Counted from the stretch's first letter, positions 46,648 through 55,114 are shown. The stretch: DNA of 64,000 bases from Micrococcaceae bacterium (GCA_013393415.1 JABXHI010000027.1:1-64000), one strand, 5' to 3'. Program-made: numbers and translations. The notes: a model not told the origin generated them from the sequence alone.

Positions 46648-46691
46648 TAAAAAGATCCCCCAAGTGCGCATCGTGGAGAGGCGTGGGGGAT
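46648..46691 (-). terminator. Rho-independent terminator upstream of the Abi gene
   Basis: Minus-strand stem ATCCCCCA / TGGGGGAT (eight pairs, 21-base loop) followed immediately by CTTTTTA. This is one of the few hairpins in the window with a true T-run. It lies between the candidate promoter and the start codon, so transcription of the Abi gene must read through it. Confidence 0.7.
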
Positions 46692-46710
46692 ATGGTGCCC
46701 CCACTGTAAC
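46648..46710 (-). ncRNA. Candidate structured RNA (leader or antitoxin-type sRNA) of the Abi gene
   Basis: Minus-strand region between a candidate promoter and the Abi ribosome site. It can fold two mutually exclusive hairpins: GTGGGGG with CCCCCAC (arms 46698-46704 and 46683-46689) and ATCCCCCA with TGGGGGAT (46684-46691 and 46655-46662), the latter followed by T5. It could be a free RNA of about 63 nt, like the abiF RNAs known upstream of AbiF genes, or an attenuator. The 5' end is an estimate. Confidence 0.55.
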
Positions 46711-46716
46711 ACATGC

Positions 46717-46744
46717 GTTATTCGCTAGGTTTAAGGAGTGCCAA
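46717..46744 (-). promoter_or_regulatory. Candidate promoter of the Abi leader RNA
   Basis: Minus-strand TTGGCA (46739-46744), a 16-base spacer, and AATAAC (46717-46722) resemble a sigma-70 type promoter. It would start RNA near 46710, just before the two alternative hairpins. Inferred from sequence only. Confidence 0.4.
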
Positions 46745-46886
46745 ACTTGGAATCCAACTGTAAAAAAGACTCCGATTGTTGTTGCATTTTTCGGTCGCTG
46801 GTCTGTCGGGGCAGTTGAAGAACTGTGTGTTGTTCTGGCAGGCCAACTCACGGATCGGTGACCGCATTACTGTGGTGTGAGAGTGG

Positions 46887-47090
46887 CTAGTTGCCTTCGC
46901 CATGAGGGTCGAAAAGATCGTCAATCTTGCATTCGAAGGTCTCAGCTAAACGGAAGGCCAGAGGCAAGGACGGGTCGAAGCGACCTCGTTCGATGGAGAT
47001 GATTGTTTGGCGGGAGACTCCGAGCTCGTCGGCGAGACGTTGCTGTGACCAGCCCAGGTCTTTCCGTCGTTCGGGTAGCGAGTTCTGCAC
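46887..47090 (-). CDS. Short XRE-type HTH regulator
   Basis: 67 residues from GTG 47090 (VQNSLPERRKDLGWSQQRLADELGVSRQTIISIERGRF). The five-helix Cro/C1 fold fills the whole protein, and the ending FECKIDDLFDPHGE is the usual one for these stand-alone regulators. The start overlaps the end of the upstream membrane protein gene by four bases (GTGC...TGA phase), so the pair is coupled. Probably controls its own operon through the repeats at 47590-47623. Confidence 0.85.
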   Translation of the reverse strand: MQNSLPERRKDLGWSQQRLADELGVSRQTIISIERGRFDPSLPLAFRLAETFECKIDDLFDPHGEGN

Positions 47091-47092
47091 GA

Positions 47093-47566
47093 TCAGCCCC
47101 GCTTCATTGCCATGACATAGCGCACGAAGGTGCTGAATATAGCGATAAGCAGTACTCCCGTGAGCGCCCAGAGTACGTCGAAATCGAACCCGGTGATCGC
47201 GATGGTAGCCAGGCCTAAGCCTGTCACCGTAACTGTGTCGCTCAAAGCCCCTGACATGGCTGAATTTAACCATTTCGATTCGACTGATTCCTCGGGCTTA
47301 TCGATGGCTCCTTTGATTGTGGATCGATCAACCACGAGCGCCCACACCAAGCCCGCCAGGCCCGGGGCCATAATGACCGCGAAGACCGCGGCGATAAGTA
47401 GCGCCAGCTCTCCTCGGGCTACCCCGGCCCACAGAGTGATTGCTCCGGCTCCTACAGCGAGCACCAGTCCGAGCGGGATGGCCAGGGCCAAGGCTGGAAA
47501 GCGGCCGCTGGCAAAGCGGGTGCGGCCCCATAGGGTTCGGATGTCGGTACGAGTTTCGCCGCTCAT
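47093..47566 (-). CDS. Small multi-helix membrane protein paired with the XRE regulator
   Basis: 157 residues from ATG 47566, preceded by GGAGGAG. About four hydrophobic segments (near 24-45, 50-70, 105-120, 128-148) flank a charged loop. This resembles the DUF2178-like membrane proteins that accompany short XRE regulators in Archaea and Actinobacteria. It could sense a membrane signal and modulate the regulator, but that is inference. The XRE gene starts two bases after its stop. Confidence 0.65.
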   Translation of the reverse strand: MSGETRTDIRTLWGRTRFASGRFPALALAIPLGLVLAVGAGAITLWAGVARGELALLIAAVFAVIMAPGLAGLVWALVVDRSTIKGAIDKPEESVESKWLNSAMSGALSDTVTVTGLGLATIAITGFDFDVLWALTGVLLIAIFSTFVRYVMAMKRG

Positions 47567-47589
47567 TGTCACTCCTCCTGTAAAGCGTC

Positions 47590-47623
47590 TTTTACGTGTA
47601 TAGTCAGTTTTACATGTACAGTC
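47590..47623 (-). promoter_or_regulatory. Tandem 16-base repeats, likely operator of the XRE operon
   Basis: Two direct repeats, TTTTACGTGTATAGTC and TTTTACATGTACAGTC (plus strand, 14 of 16 identical), with an 18-base period, lie 24 bases before the membrane protein start. They are framed by TAAAGC (47581) and GCTTTA (47625), an outer inverted repeat. On the minus strand TTGCCT and TAAAAC with a 17-base spacer may form the promoter across these repeats. Confidence 0.55.
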
Positions 47624-47766
47624 TGCTTTAGGCAACTGCGTTCATGGCCGTCGTGTCACACGGACCAATGGTTTGATATCGGTTCATGTGGAATTCAGCT
47701 CAATGCTCCTGAAGGTTTGCTCCAGTATTGGACACTGTGACTCGTGTCTAAGGGGAAGGAGGGTTG

Positions 47767-48762
47767 ATGACGGCTATTCGACACGGAAGCACGACCGAAG
47801 GGCACGCGTTGGACTCGGAGGATTCGGCTGCGCAGGGCCGTTTAGGAGGGCCTGAACTCGCTACCGCACGGAAACAGCGAAAACGCCGCAGACTGTCGAA
47901 GAACTGGTCGTTATTTCTGATCTTCGCCGGCCCCAACATCTTGCTGATCCTCGCGTTTATTTACTATCCGCTGTTCAGCAACATGTATTATTCGACGCTG
48001 GATTGGCGACTTGGTTCTGCAACCGCCGAGCCAGTTGGGCTCGAGAACTATATTCAGTTCTTCACCTCGGACTCCGGGGTGGAAGTATGGCGGGTCACCG
48101 GCATTTTCACGGCCGGAGCAGTGCTGGGGTCCATGATCCTTGGCTTGTTGATTGCCCTGGTGCTCAACAAGAAGATCCCGGGTCGAACGTTGGCGCGAAC
48201 CGCGGTGTTCTCGCCGTATGTCCTATCGGGTGTTGGCGTGGCCATGGTGTGGAACTTTATCTTCGACCCAACCTTGGGCGCGCTGTCACACATCCTGAAC
48301 TTCTTCGGACTGGAATCTCCCGAGTGGTACCTCGACGAAAACTGGGCCTTGTTGATGGTCATTATCGTCTACGTCTGGAAAAATTTGGGCTATTGCGCTG
48401 TGGTGTTCTTGGCCGGCTTGCAGTCCATTCCACAGGATTTGATCGAGGCCGCCAAGATCGACCGGGCCGGCCCAGTCCGCCGGTTTTTCTCGGTCACCCT
48501 CCCGTTGCTGACGCCAACAGTGTTTTTCCTCTTGGTCACCAACATCATTTTCTCGATGACCAACGCCTTCGACGTCCTGCGCACCATGACTCCGACAGGC
48601 CATGGCACCAACACGATCATCTTTGAGATCTACCTGCAGTCGTTCGGAGCGTATCAACGGGCTGGCTATTCGGCCGCCATCGCGGTTGTGCTGTTCATAA
48701 CGTTGTTCGTCATCACGGCCGTTCAACTGCGCTATGTGGAACGGAAGGTGCATTACCAGTGA
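47767..48762 (+). CDS. ABC transporter permease, UgpA/MalF type
   Basis: 331 residues from ATG 47767 with GGAGGG upstream. Six membrane helices follow a basic N-terminus. The EAA loop that docks the ATPase is IEAAKIDRAGPVRRFFSVTLPLLTP. It belongs to the carbohydrate uptake CUT1 family, closest in style to sn-glycerol-3-phosphate UgpA. First gene of a four-gene import operon; it overlaps the next gene by four bases (GTGA). Confidence 0.87.
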   Translation: MTAIRHGSTTEGHALDSEDSAAQGRLGGPELATARKQRKRRRLSKNWSLFLIFAGPNILLILAFIYYPLFSNMYYSTLDWRLGSATAEPVGLENYIQFFTSDSGVEVWRVTGIFTAGAVLGSMILGLLIALVLNKKIPGRTLARTAVFSPYVLSGVGVAMVWNFIFDPTLGALSHILNFFGLESPEWYLDENWALLMVIIVYVWKNLGYCAVVFLAGLQSIPQDLIEAAKIDRAGPVRRFFSVTLPLLTPTVFFLLVTNIIFSMTNAFDVLRTMTPTGHGTNTIIFEIYLQSFGAYQRAGYSAAIAVVLFITLFVITAVQLRYVERKVHYQ

Positions 48763-49688
48763 CTTCCAAAATGACGCCCATCCCACCGGTAACCACCGGA
48801 TCGGTCAAGCCGAAGAAGACGCCCAAGCCCAAGAAGCCCGACTGGCGGCAAGCCTTCGCTCCGAAAAACCTCGCCGATACGTTGCTGGCTGGATACCTGC
48901 CCATCCTCATCGCGCTGCTGGTGATCGTCCTGCCGCTGGCCTGGATGGTGCTATCGAGCTTCAAGCCGGCCAATGAGATCGTGACGCTGGATCCATCGCT
49001 GCTGCCGCAGGATCCCACCCTGAGTAATTATGAGACTGTGGGTGATCGCGTCCCGCTATTGACGGTGTTGGGAAACAGCGTGATCGTGACCGTCATCGGT
49101 GCCACGGTCAAAGTCGTCCTGGCGATCACGACTGCCTACGCGCTCGTGTTCATCCGAGTGCCCGGCGTGAATCTGATCTTCTTGGGAATTCTGGTGGCGT
49201 TAATGGTGCCGCCGGAAGTATCGATGCTGCCCAACTATCTCACGATCAGCTCGTTGGGTGGACGCGATACCCTGTGGGGGATCATCCTTCCCGGGCTTGG
49301 GACAGCTTTCGGCACGTTCCTGTTGCGCCAACACTTTATGGCGCTGCCAAAAGAAATGTTTGAAGCCGCAGAACTCGACGGGGCGGGCCACTTTCGCAAA
49401 CTGCTTCAGATCGCGGTTCCCGTCTCCATTCCAGCCATCGCAACGGTGTCGCTGGTAACCATCGTCAACGAGTGGAACAACTTCTTGTGGCCGCTGATCA
49501 TTATCGATTCTCCGGATAAAATGACGCTGCCAGTGGGACTCAACCTGCTCCAATCTATCGAAAGTCAGACCGGCAGCTACGGCATCCTCATGGCAGGCGC
49601 GGTGCTGGTCATCGTTCCCGTGCTCATCATTTTCGCGGCCCTGCAGCGATACATCGTTGCAGGTCTCACCCAAGGTGCTGTCAAATAA
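48759..49688 (+). CDS. ABC transporter permease, UgpE/MalG type
   Basis: 309 residues from GTG 48759. A proline/lysine-rich start is followed by six membrane helices and the EAA loop MFEAAELDGAGHFRKLLQIAVPVSIPAI, with a typical NEWNNFLWPLIII ending segment. Partner of the preceding permease. The overlap with it shows translational coupling. Confidence 0.87.
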   Translation: MTSKMTPIPPVTTGSVKPKKTPKPKKPDWRQAFAPKNLADTLLAGYLPILIALLVIVLPLAWMVLSSFKPANEIVTLDPSLLPQDPTLSNYETVGDRVPLLTVLGNSVIVTVIGATVKVVLAITTAYALVFIRVPGVNLIFLGILVALMVPPEVSMLPNYLTISSLGGRDTLWGIILPGLGTAFGTFLLRQHFMALPKEMFEAAELDGAGHFRKLLQIAVPVSIPAIATVSLVTIVNEWNNFLWPLIIIDSPDKMTLPVGLNLLQSIESQTGSYGILMAGAVLVIVPVLIIFAALQRYIVAGLTQGAVK

Positions 49689-49735
49689 CGCATCGCATAC
49701 GACAACTCATCTCCACACAACTTGAAGGAGTCTTT

Positions 49736-51070
49736 ATGAAACAACAGCCAGCGCACACACGTAAGAACCGTCGGACAACGCTCGGCGCCGCTGTGCTCAG
49801 CATTGCGGTGCTCGGACTGACTGCCTGCGGCCCGGATACCTCCGGTGAAGCCACCGAAGCAGAAGCAGTAGAACTCGAGGGGGTTGAACCGGCAGAAGAG
49901 ATCACGTTCTGGACCAACCACCCGGGTGGCTCCCAGGATGTCGAAAACGAACTGATCGCCGAGTTCACCGAAGACACCGGGATAGAGGTGAACGTCGTGA
50001 CTTCAGGAGCGAACTACGAAGAAACCTCCCAGCGATTCCAAACAGCACAGGGCAATGCGGAAGCCGACATCGTCGTGCTCTCCGATGCCACGTGGTTCCC
50101 GAATTACCTCAATGATTCCCTGATGCCGGTTGACGACCTGCTCGAAGCTGCCGAGGTCGACCCGTCGGGTTACGTCGAAGCGTTATATCAGGATTACCTT
50201 TACGAAGACGCCCACTACGGGGTGCCCTACGCACGGTCGACCCCGTTGTTTTACTACAATGCTGACCACTATGAAGAAGCAGGTATCGAGGCCCCACCAG
50301 AAACCTGGGAAGAAGCAGCCGAAGTATCCGACCAGCTGATGGAAGCCGGTGTCGCGGACGCGGCTTTCACTTTCCCACCACAAGACCAGTACCCAGCGTG
50401 GTCAATGGCTAACCTCGTTTGGGGGTATGGGGGCGCATGGTCGGATGAATGGGACTTCTCGGCGGTATCTTCTTCAGAGACCGTCGAGGCGTTAGAGTTC
50501 GCCCGAGACGCCACGAACGACTGGGCGGGTGTGGCATCGGGGGACCCGGCTGATGACTTCTCCGCTGGCGCGACCAGTCAAATTGTGCAGTCCACCGGCT
50601 CCCTGGGCGGGATTCTTGAATCTGCCGACTTTGAAGTAGGAACCGCATTCTTGCCGGGCGGACCTGCTGCCGAAGGTGAGACCCCAACCGGCGGTGCCGG
50701 TCTGATGATTGCTTCGGATAGCACACCGGAACGTCAGCTGGCGGCAGCTATGTTTGCCGGTCACATGTCGAGTCCTGAGGCAACCGCTGAGTTCTCAGCT
50801 GCAACTGGTTACGTACCGGTCCATGTGGATGCTGACATGTCGGATGTCTACGCGGAGACTCCACAGTTTGAAACTGCCGTCGACCAGCTCGAGCGCGCAC
50901 GTGTGCAAGATCATGCACGACTGTTCGTTCCAGGTGGCGACCTGGAACTCTCGCAGGCGCTGCAGGACATCCTCACCACGGATGCTGATGTTGAAGAAAC
51001 CATGCAGGACGTCCAAGCCGAGCTTGAGTCGCTCTATGAGTCGGACTTGGCTGACGAAGTAGAACAGTAA
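49736..51070 (+). CDS. Extracellular solute-binding lipoprotein of the CUT1/Ugp type
   Basis: 444 residues. The signal peptide ends in GLTACG (lipobox), so the protein is anchored outside the cell. The mature part starts with a long acidic linker, then EEITFWTNHPGGSQDVENELIAEFTEDTGIEVNVV, the fold of family 1 binding proteins. The middle part with ADIVVLSDATWFPNYLNDSLMPVDDLL resembles UgpB. The ligand is probably glycerol-3-phosphate, a glycerophosphodiester or an oligosaccharide; the sequence alone does not decide. Confidence 0.86.
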   Translation: MKQQPAHTRKNRRTTLGAAVLSIAVLGLTACGPDTSGEATEAEAVELEGVEPAEEITFWTNHPGGSQDVENELIAEFTEDTGIEVNVVTSGANYEETSQRFQTAQGNAEADIVVLSDATWFPNYLNDSLMPVDDLLEAAEVDPSGYVEALYQDYLYEDAHYGVPYARSTPLFYYNADHYEEAGIEAPPETWEEAAEVSDQLMEAGVADAAFTFPPQDQYPAWSMANLVWGYGGAWSDEWDFSAVSSSETVEALEFARDATNDWAGVASGDPADDFSAGATSQIVQSTGSLGGILESADFEVGTAFLPGGPAAEGETPTGGAGLMIASDSTPERQLAAAMFAGHMSSPEATAEFSAATGYVPVHVDADMSDVYAETPQFETAVDQLERARVQDHARLFVPGGDLELSQALQDILTTDADVEETMQDVQAELESLYESDLADEVEQ

Positions 51071-51087
51071 ACTCCACTCGAATCGCC

Positions 51088-51130
51088 GGGGTGAACCCGT
51101 GGGCCCATTACGTGCCTGTGGGTTCACCCC
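51088..51130 (+). terminator. Intra-operon hairpin between binding protein and ATPase genes
   Basis: Eleven-base perfect stem GGGGTGAACCC / GGGTTCACCCC with a 21-base loop, 17 bases after the binding-protein stop and 31 before the ATPase start. Such structures often stabilise the message or let only part of the transcripts continue, giving more binding protein than ATPase. Confidence 0.55.
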
Positions 51131-51161
51131 AACCCTTGTCCTGCGAAAGGTAATAGCAACT

Positions 51162-52313
51162 ATGGCATCTGTAATCTACGACGCGGCGAGCAGAATATAT
51201 TCCGCTGGTGCCCGTCCGGCCATTAACCAACTCGAACTCGAGATCAAAGACGGCGAGTTCCTCGTGTTGGTCGGTCCGTCTGGCTGCGGAAAATCGACTG
51301 CGCTTCGCATGCTCGCAGGGCTCGAAGAAATCGATGAGGGTCGCATCCTCATCGGTGGGGAAGACGTCTCTGACGTGTCGCCCAAAGATCGCGACATCGC
51401 CATGGTCTTCCAGAGCTATGCGCTCTACCCTCACATGACGGTTGCTGACAACATGGGCTTTGCCCTCAAAATCGCCGGAGTATCGAAACAAGAACGGTAT
51501 CGCCAGGTTCGAGAAGCCGCCAAGTTGTTAGACCTCGAGGACTATCTCGAGCGTAAACCACGAGCATTATCTGGTGGTCAGCGACAACGTGTAGCCATGG
51601 GACGGGCGATTGTCCGGTCTCCAAAGGTCTTTCTGATGGACGAGCCCTTATCGAACCTTGACGCCAAGCTCCGGGTCCAAACCCGCACTCAAATTGCAGC
51701 GCTGACCCGAAAGCTGCAGGTCACTACCGTGTACGTCACCCACGACCAGGTCGAAGCGATGACGATGGGCGACCGGGTGTGCGTCCTGAAAGACGGTATC
51801 CTGCAGCAGGTCGATGTGCCGCGAAATCTCTATGCTCGGCCCGCCAACGTCTTTGTTGCTGGCTTTATTGGCTCCCCATCCATGAACCTGCTCACGGCCA
51901 ACCACGATGGGTCGAGCGTTGAAGTCGGTGATCAACGATTCGAGGTCCCGGCTGGAATACTGCAGCGAGCCTCAGCCTCCACCGTCACACTCGGGATGCG
52001 TCCTGAAGATCTTCACCTCGTAGGTGCTGAGACCGGCGGATTGGAGATGGAAGTTCTTTTGACGGAAGAATTGGGCGCAGATGCCTATATATTTGGTATT
52101 CCCAAGGGCTTCGAAACGCTGCAACCCACGATTGTTCGGGTCGATGGACGGAAACCTCCAATGAAGGGCGAAACTGTCTATGTTGCTCCCGATATCTCGT
52201 ATCTGCACGTGTTCGACTCGGAAACCGGGTTACGTCTCAATGAGGATGTTCCTGAGCACACACCGCAGACGCAGCTGGCCGACGTAGCAGCGTTGCAAGA
52301 AGAAGATACCTAA
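51162..52313 (+). CDS. ABC transporter ATP-binding protein, UgpC/MalK type
   Basis: 383 residues from ATG 51162 (the frame is open from 51099). Walker A is GPSGCGKST, the signature LSGGQRQRVAMGRAIVR, Walker B VFLMDEPLSNLDAKLR, and the C-terminal regulatory TOBE/MOP-like domain of MalK proteins is present (LGMRPEDLHLV). It energises the importer formed by the two permeases upstream. Last gene of the operon. Confidence 0.9.
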   Translation: MASVIYDAASRIYSAGARPAINQLELEIKDGEFLVLVGPSGCGKSTALRMLAGLEEIDEGRILIGGEDVSDVSPKDRDIAMVFQSYALYPHMTVADNMGFALKIAGVSKQERYRQVREAAKLLDLEDYLERKPRALSGGQRQRVAMGRAIVRSPKVFLMDEPLSNLDAKLRVQTRTQIAALTRKLQVTTVYVTHDQVEAMTMGDRVCVLKDGILQQVDVPRNLYARPANVFVAGFIGSPSMNLLTANHDGSSVEVGDQRFEVPAGILQRASASTVTLGMRPEDLHLVGAETGGLEMEVLLTEELGADAYIFGIPKGFETLQPTIVRVDGRKPPMKGETVYVAPDISYLHVFDSETGLRLNEDVPEHTPQTQLADVAALQEEDT

Positions 52314-52392
52314 TTTTGCCCGTCCCTTTGTTCCACGGTGGTTCCTTGTTGAGGAGAACTCGCGATTCTCGCATGACTGGTAGAAACTCGTC

Positions 52393-53037
52393 TCAGTGCT
52401 CTTGAGCCGCCGAACCTAAAACACCACTCCTTGCAGAGTGGGGACTGAAGATCCGATCGAGATGATCCTCGACGACAGCCAGAGCCTCGTCGGCTGAATA
52501 GTGCCCGACAAGCAGGTGAGAAACCAGGCCATCAGTGACGGCCACGAGAGTCATCGCCTCACGGTCGGTCGCGAACTCCGAAGAGACTTGGTGGATGGCT
52601 TGCGCAACGTGCAGCTGACCTGCGATCAGCTCATGTAACCCAGCCCAGGCATCCCGAATTAGCGTGGCAAGATCAGCATCCACCGCGGAACGTGCGACGA
52701 AGGCTAGCCAGACCGAACTGCCGATGCGTTGTGCTTCATCCAGCGGCAGGGTCTGATGCATGACCGTGCGGATTACCGTTCGAGGGTGGTCAGGCTCCTG
52801 CGATTCCGTCAACGAATTGGAGGCCCCAGAGTTTGCCAGGTCGATCATATATTGACACGCGAACAGAATCATCTGGTCCTTGGTGCCGAAGTAGTGCTGT
52901 ACTGTGCCCATGGAAACGTTGGATTCCGAAGCGACGGCGCGCAGAGTCACCGCATCGAGCCCACGGTTGGCTGTGATGTGCCAGACGGCTTCGGCAAGCT
53001 TCTGTCGGCGCTGTTCGTGATCAACGACTTTCGGCAT
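52393..53037 (-). CDS. TetR family regulator
   Basis: 214 residues from ATG 53037 (MPKVVDHEQRRQKLAEAVW). The helix-turn-helix ITANRGLDAVTLRAVASESNVSMGTVQHYFGTKDQMI at about residues 18-54 is clear, and the C-terminal all-helical ligand domain is typical. It is divergent from an ABC exporter operon, with a 19-base palindrome between them that covers the exporter promoter. It probably represses that exporter until a toxic ligand appears. Confidence 0.9.
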   Translation of the reverse strand: MPKVVDHEQRRQKLAEAVWHITANRGLDAVTLRAVASESNVSMGTVQHYFGTKDQMILFACQYMIDLANSGASNSLTESQEPDHPRTVIRTVMHQTLPLDEAQRIGSSVWLAFVARSAVDADLATLIRDAWAGLHELIAGQLHVAQAIHQVSSEFATDREAMTLVAVTDGLVSHLLVGHYSADEALAVVEDHLDRIFSPHSARSGVLGSAAQEH

Positions 53038-53088
53038 CCAAACCCTCCCTATTTTTATCATGCGAGTGCATTGCGTTAAACCAGGTCT

Positions 53089-53107
53089 TTGTTTTATTAT
53101 AATACAA
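53089..53107. promoter_or_regulatory. TetR operator over an exporter promoter
   Basis: Near-perfect palindrome TTGTTTTATTATAATACAA (eight of nine pairs match) with the consensus -10 TATAAT (53098-53103) inside it. TTGCGT and TTAAAC lie upstream as possible -35 elements. Located 31 bases before the ABC gene and 52 before the TetR gene on the other strand. Confidence 0.65.
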
Positions 53108-53137
53108 CTGCATAAAAAACATGCGGAGTGGACCTCC

Positions 53138-54100
53138 ATGATCTCCGTCGCGAAGATCGCAAAGCACTATGGCGGCACAACAGCGGTTGATGATGTGTCG
53201 TTTGACGTCCAGCCGGGTGTTGTGACCGGGTTCTTGGGCCCAAACGGAGCCGGCAAGACCACGACCATGCGCATGATCTTAGGACTGGACCGGCCTACAT
53301 CCGGTGTTGCCACCATCAATAACCGCTCCTACGCCGATGTTCCAGCCCCTATGCGTGAAGTGGGTGCGCTACTCGACGCCAAAGCGATCCAGACGGGTCG
53401 TACGGCGCGCGACCATCTGCGGTGGTTGAACCGAGCCGGTAACTTGCCGTCGGGTCGCGTCACTGAAGTATTGAAGATGGTGGAGTTATCTGATGTGGCC
53501 GACCGGCGGGTTGCTGGATATTCGTTGGGTATGTTCCAACGCTTGGGGATCGCAGCGGCGCTGTTAGGTGATCCGGAAACGCTCATCCTCGACGAGCCAT
53601 CCAATGGGCTTGACCCTGCCGGTATGCGTTGGATCCGTGACTTCATGAAGGATATGGCAGCACAGGGGCGCACCGTCTTTGTCTCCAGCCATCTTATGGG
53701 GGAGATGCAGCAGTCCGCCGACCAGGTGATCGTGATCAACCGCGGACGGCTCGTGGCCGATGTTGACGTTGAACAGCTGTTCACGTCTGCTGCGCAAGTG
53801 ATCGTACAGTCGCCGCGAAGCGACGAACTGCGTGTTCTACTGGTCGACCATGGCGCGAAAATTCACCAGACAACGAGTGAGGCCACCGTTGGTAATGAAT
53901 CTCAAGGGATGGACCCTGCCCACAGTGCGCTTCGGGTCGCCGGGCTGGGGGCACCACGGATCGGTGAGTTGGCTGCAGCAAACCGGATACCACTGTATGA
54001 ACTAACCCCCGAACAGACCGATCTCGAAACTGCATTCTTGGCGCTGACCGAGCAAGAAACCCTTGGTGTGGAGGCTTTACATGACCGTCACGAACGTTGA
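53138..54100 (+). CDS. ABC transporter ATP-binding protein (drug/bacteriocin exporter type)
   Basis: 320 residues from ATG 53138. Walker A GPNGAGKTTTMRMILG, signature YSLGMFQRLGIAAALLG and Walker B TLILDEPSNGLDPAGMRWIR are complete. The C-terminal extension of about 100 residues fits CcmA/BcrA-like exporters. It overlaps the permease gene by 20 bases. With the TetR gene and operator this is a typical inducible export unit. Confidence 0.9.
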   Translation: MISVAKIAKHYGGTTAVDDVSFDVQPGVVTGFLGPNGAGKTTTMRMILGLDRPTSGVATINNRSYADVPAPMREVGALLDAKAIQTGRTARDHLRWLNRAGNLPSGRVTEVLKMVELSDVADRRVAGYSLGMFQRLGIAAALLGDPETLILDEPSNGLDPAGMRWIRDFMKDMAAQGRTVFVSSHLMGEMQQSADQVIVINRGRLVADVDVEQLFTSAAQVIVQSPRSDELRVLLVDHGAKIHQTTSEATVGNESQGMDPAHSALRVAGLGAPRIGELAAANRIPLYELTPEQTDLETAFLALTEQETLGVEALHDRHER

Positions 54101-54902
54101 CCAGCAATCGACCGTGCTTCGTCGTAGCGGGTTGAAATCTGTGATTGCCTCCGAGGCGATAAAGATATGGACGCTGCGGTTCCCACGTGTCCTCGTAACC
54201 CTCGCGGTCGTGCTTGCTGCGGTGACCGCTCTGCTGTTTCTACTGACAATCGATGTCACACAAGGTGACTCGCTGGCTGCGCTGTTGTGGGCCGATATTG
54301 CCAGTACGGCTTTGCTCGGCGTCGACGCAACCGCAGTCGTCTTCATCATCTTGGGGGCATGGTTCGTGGCCTCCGAATATGCCACGGGGATGATGCGCAC
54401 CACCCTGGTGGCTACGCCGAACCGCGTTAAGGTCTTTTCGGCGAAGCTCCTCGTGTTGGCAGGGGCCGCAGTGCTGGCAGGCTTGGTGTCCGTTCTCCTG
54501 GCGATACTCGTGGCGCAGTTGGTTCTGGCGGTATCCGGTCTACCGGTGCTCAATTTGATGGACGGGGAACTTCTGCGGATGGCGTTGGGCAGTCTACTGA
54601 TAGTGCCTTTCTATTCTGTGCTGGTTGCTGCTCTTGCGTTCATTGTCCGCACTACCGGCGGTGCAGTGACGGCCACGCTGGCAGTAATGTTTGCTCCCGC
54701 CGTGGTCTCAATGCTGCCTAACGCGGCGCAGCAATTCCTGTTGCCGATGTTTCCGAATGCTGCGATTCTTAGCATTTCTGGATCAACCGACCCCGGCCAG
54801 GCAGTGCACTTGGTTCCGCTCCTCGCCGTGGTGGTCCTGGCGTGCTGGCTGGTCGTTGTGCTCGGTGCGGCACTGACTCTGTTCTCCCGCAGAGACGCGT
54901 GA
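54081..54902 (+). CDS. ABC-2 type permease
   Basis: 273 residues from ATG 54081, overlapping the end of the ATPase gene (in-frame start at 54063 also exists). Six hydrophobic helices: near 25-50, 70-90, 110-140, 155-180, 190-215 and 245-270. No catalytic motif. Partner of the preceding ATPase, substrate unknown. Confidence 0.82.
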   Translation: MTVTNVDQQSTVLRRSGLKSVIASEAIKIWTLRFPRVLVTLAVVLAAVTALLFLLTIDVTQGDSLAALLWADIASTALLGVDATAVVFIILGAWFVASEYATGMMRTTLVATPNRVKVFSAKLLVLAGAAVLAGLVSVLLAILVAQLVLAVSGLPVLNLMDGELLRMALGSLLIVPFYSVLVAALAFIVRTTGGAVTATLAVMFAPAVVSMLPNAAQQFLLPMFPNAAILSISGSTDPGQAVHLVPLLAVVVLACWLVVVLGAALTLFSRRDA

Positions 54903-54903
54903 G

Positions 54904-55110
54904 TTATGAAACGCTCGCGGTCTGTGCCTCAGCAAACTGCGGCGTATCAACGCGTGTGCTCAAGTAGTTTCCGATCGCCAGGCGGTTGATCTCGGAGCGG
55001 CTGACGATACCAACCATGTGACCATCCTGCTTGAGTAGTGGATGTTCGCATAACGGATTGCAAAATTTCGCTGTAATCCACATCTGCGGTGAGTGCACTG
55101 CCGGAGCCTT
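54904..55110 (-). pseudogene. CBS-domain remnant
   Basis: On the minus strand, HPLLKQDGHMVGIVSRSEINRLAIGNYLS is the second half of a CBS domain. A neighbouring frame just upstream reads GSALTADVDYSEILQSVM, which would fit the preceding strand-helix of the same domain, so one frameshift separates the two. No start codon or rest of a gene is present. It may come from a CBS-containing transporter ATPase or channel. Confidence 0.5.
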
Positions 55111-55114
55111 TCCC

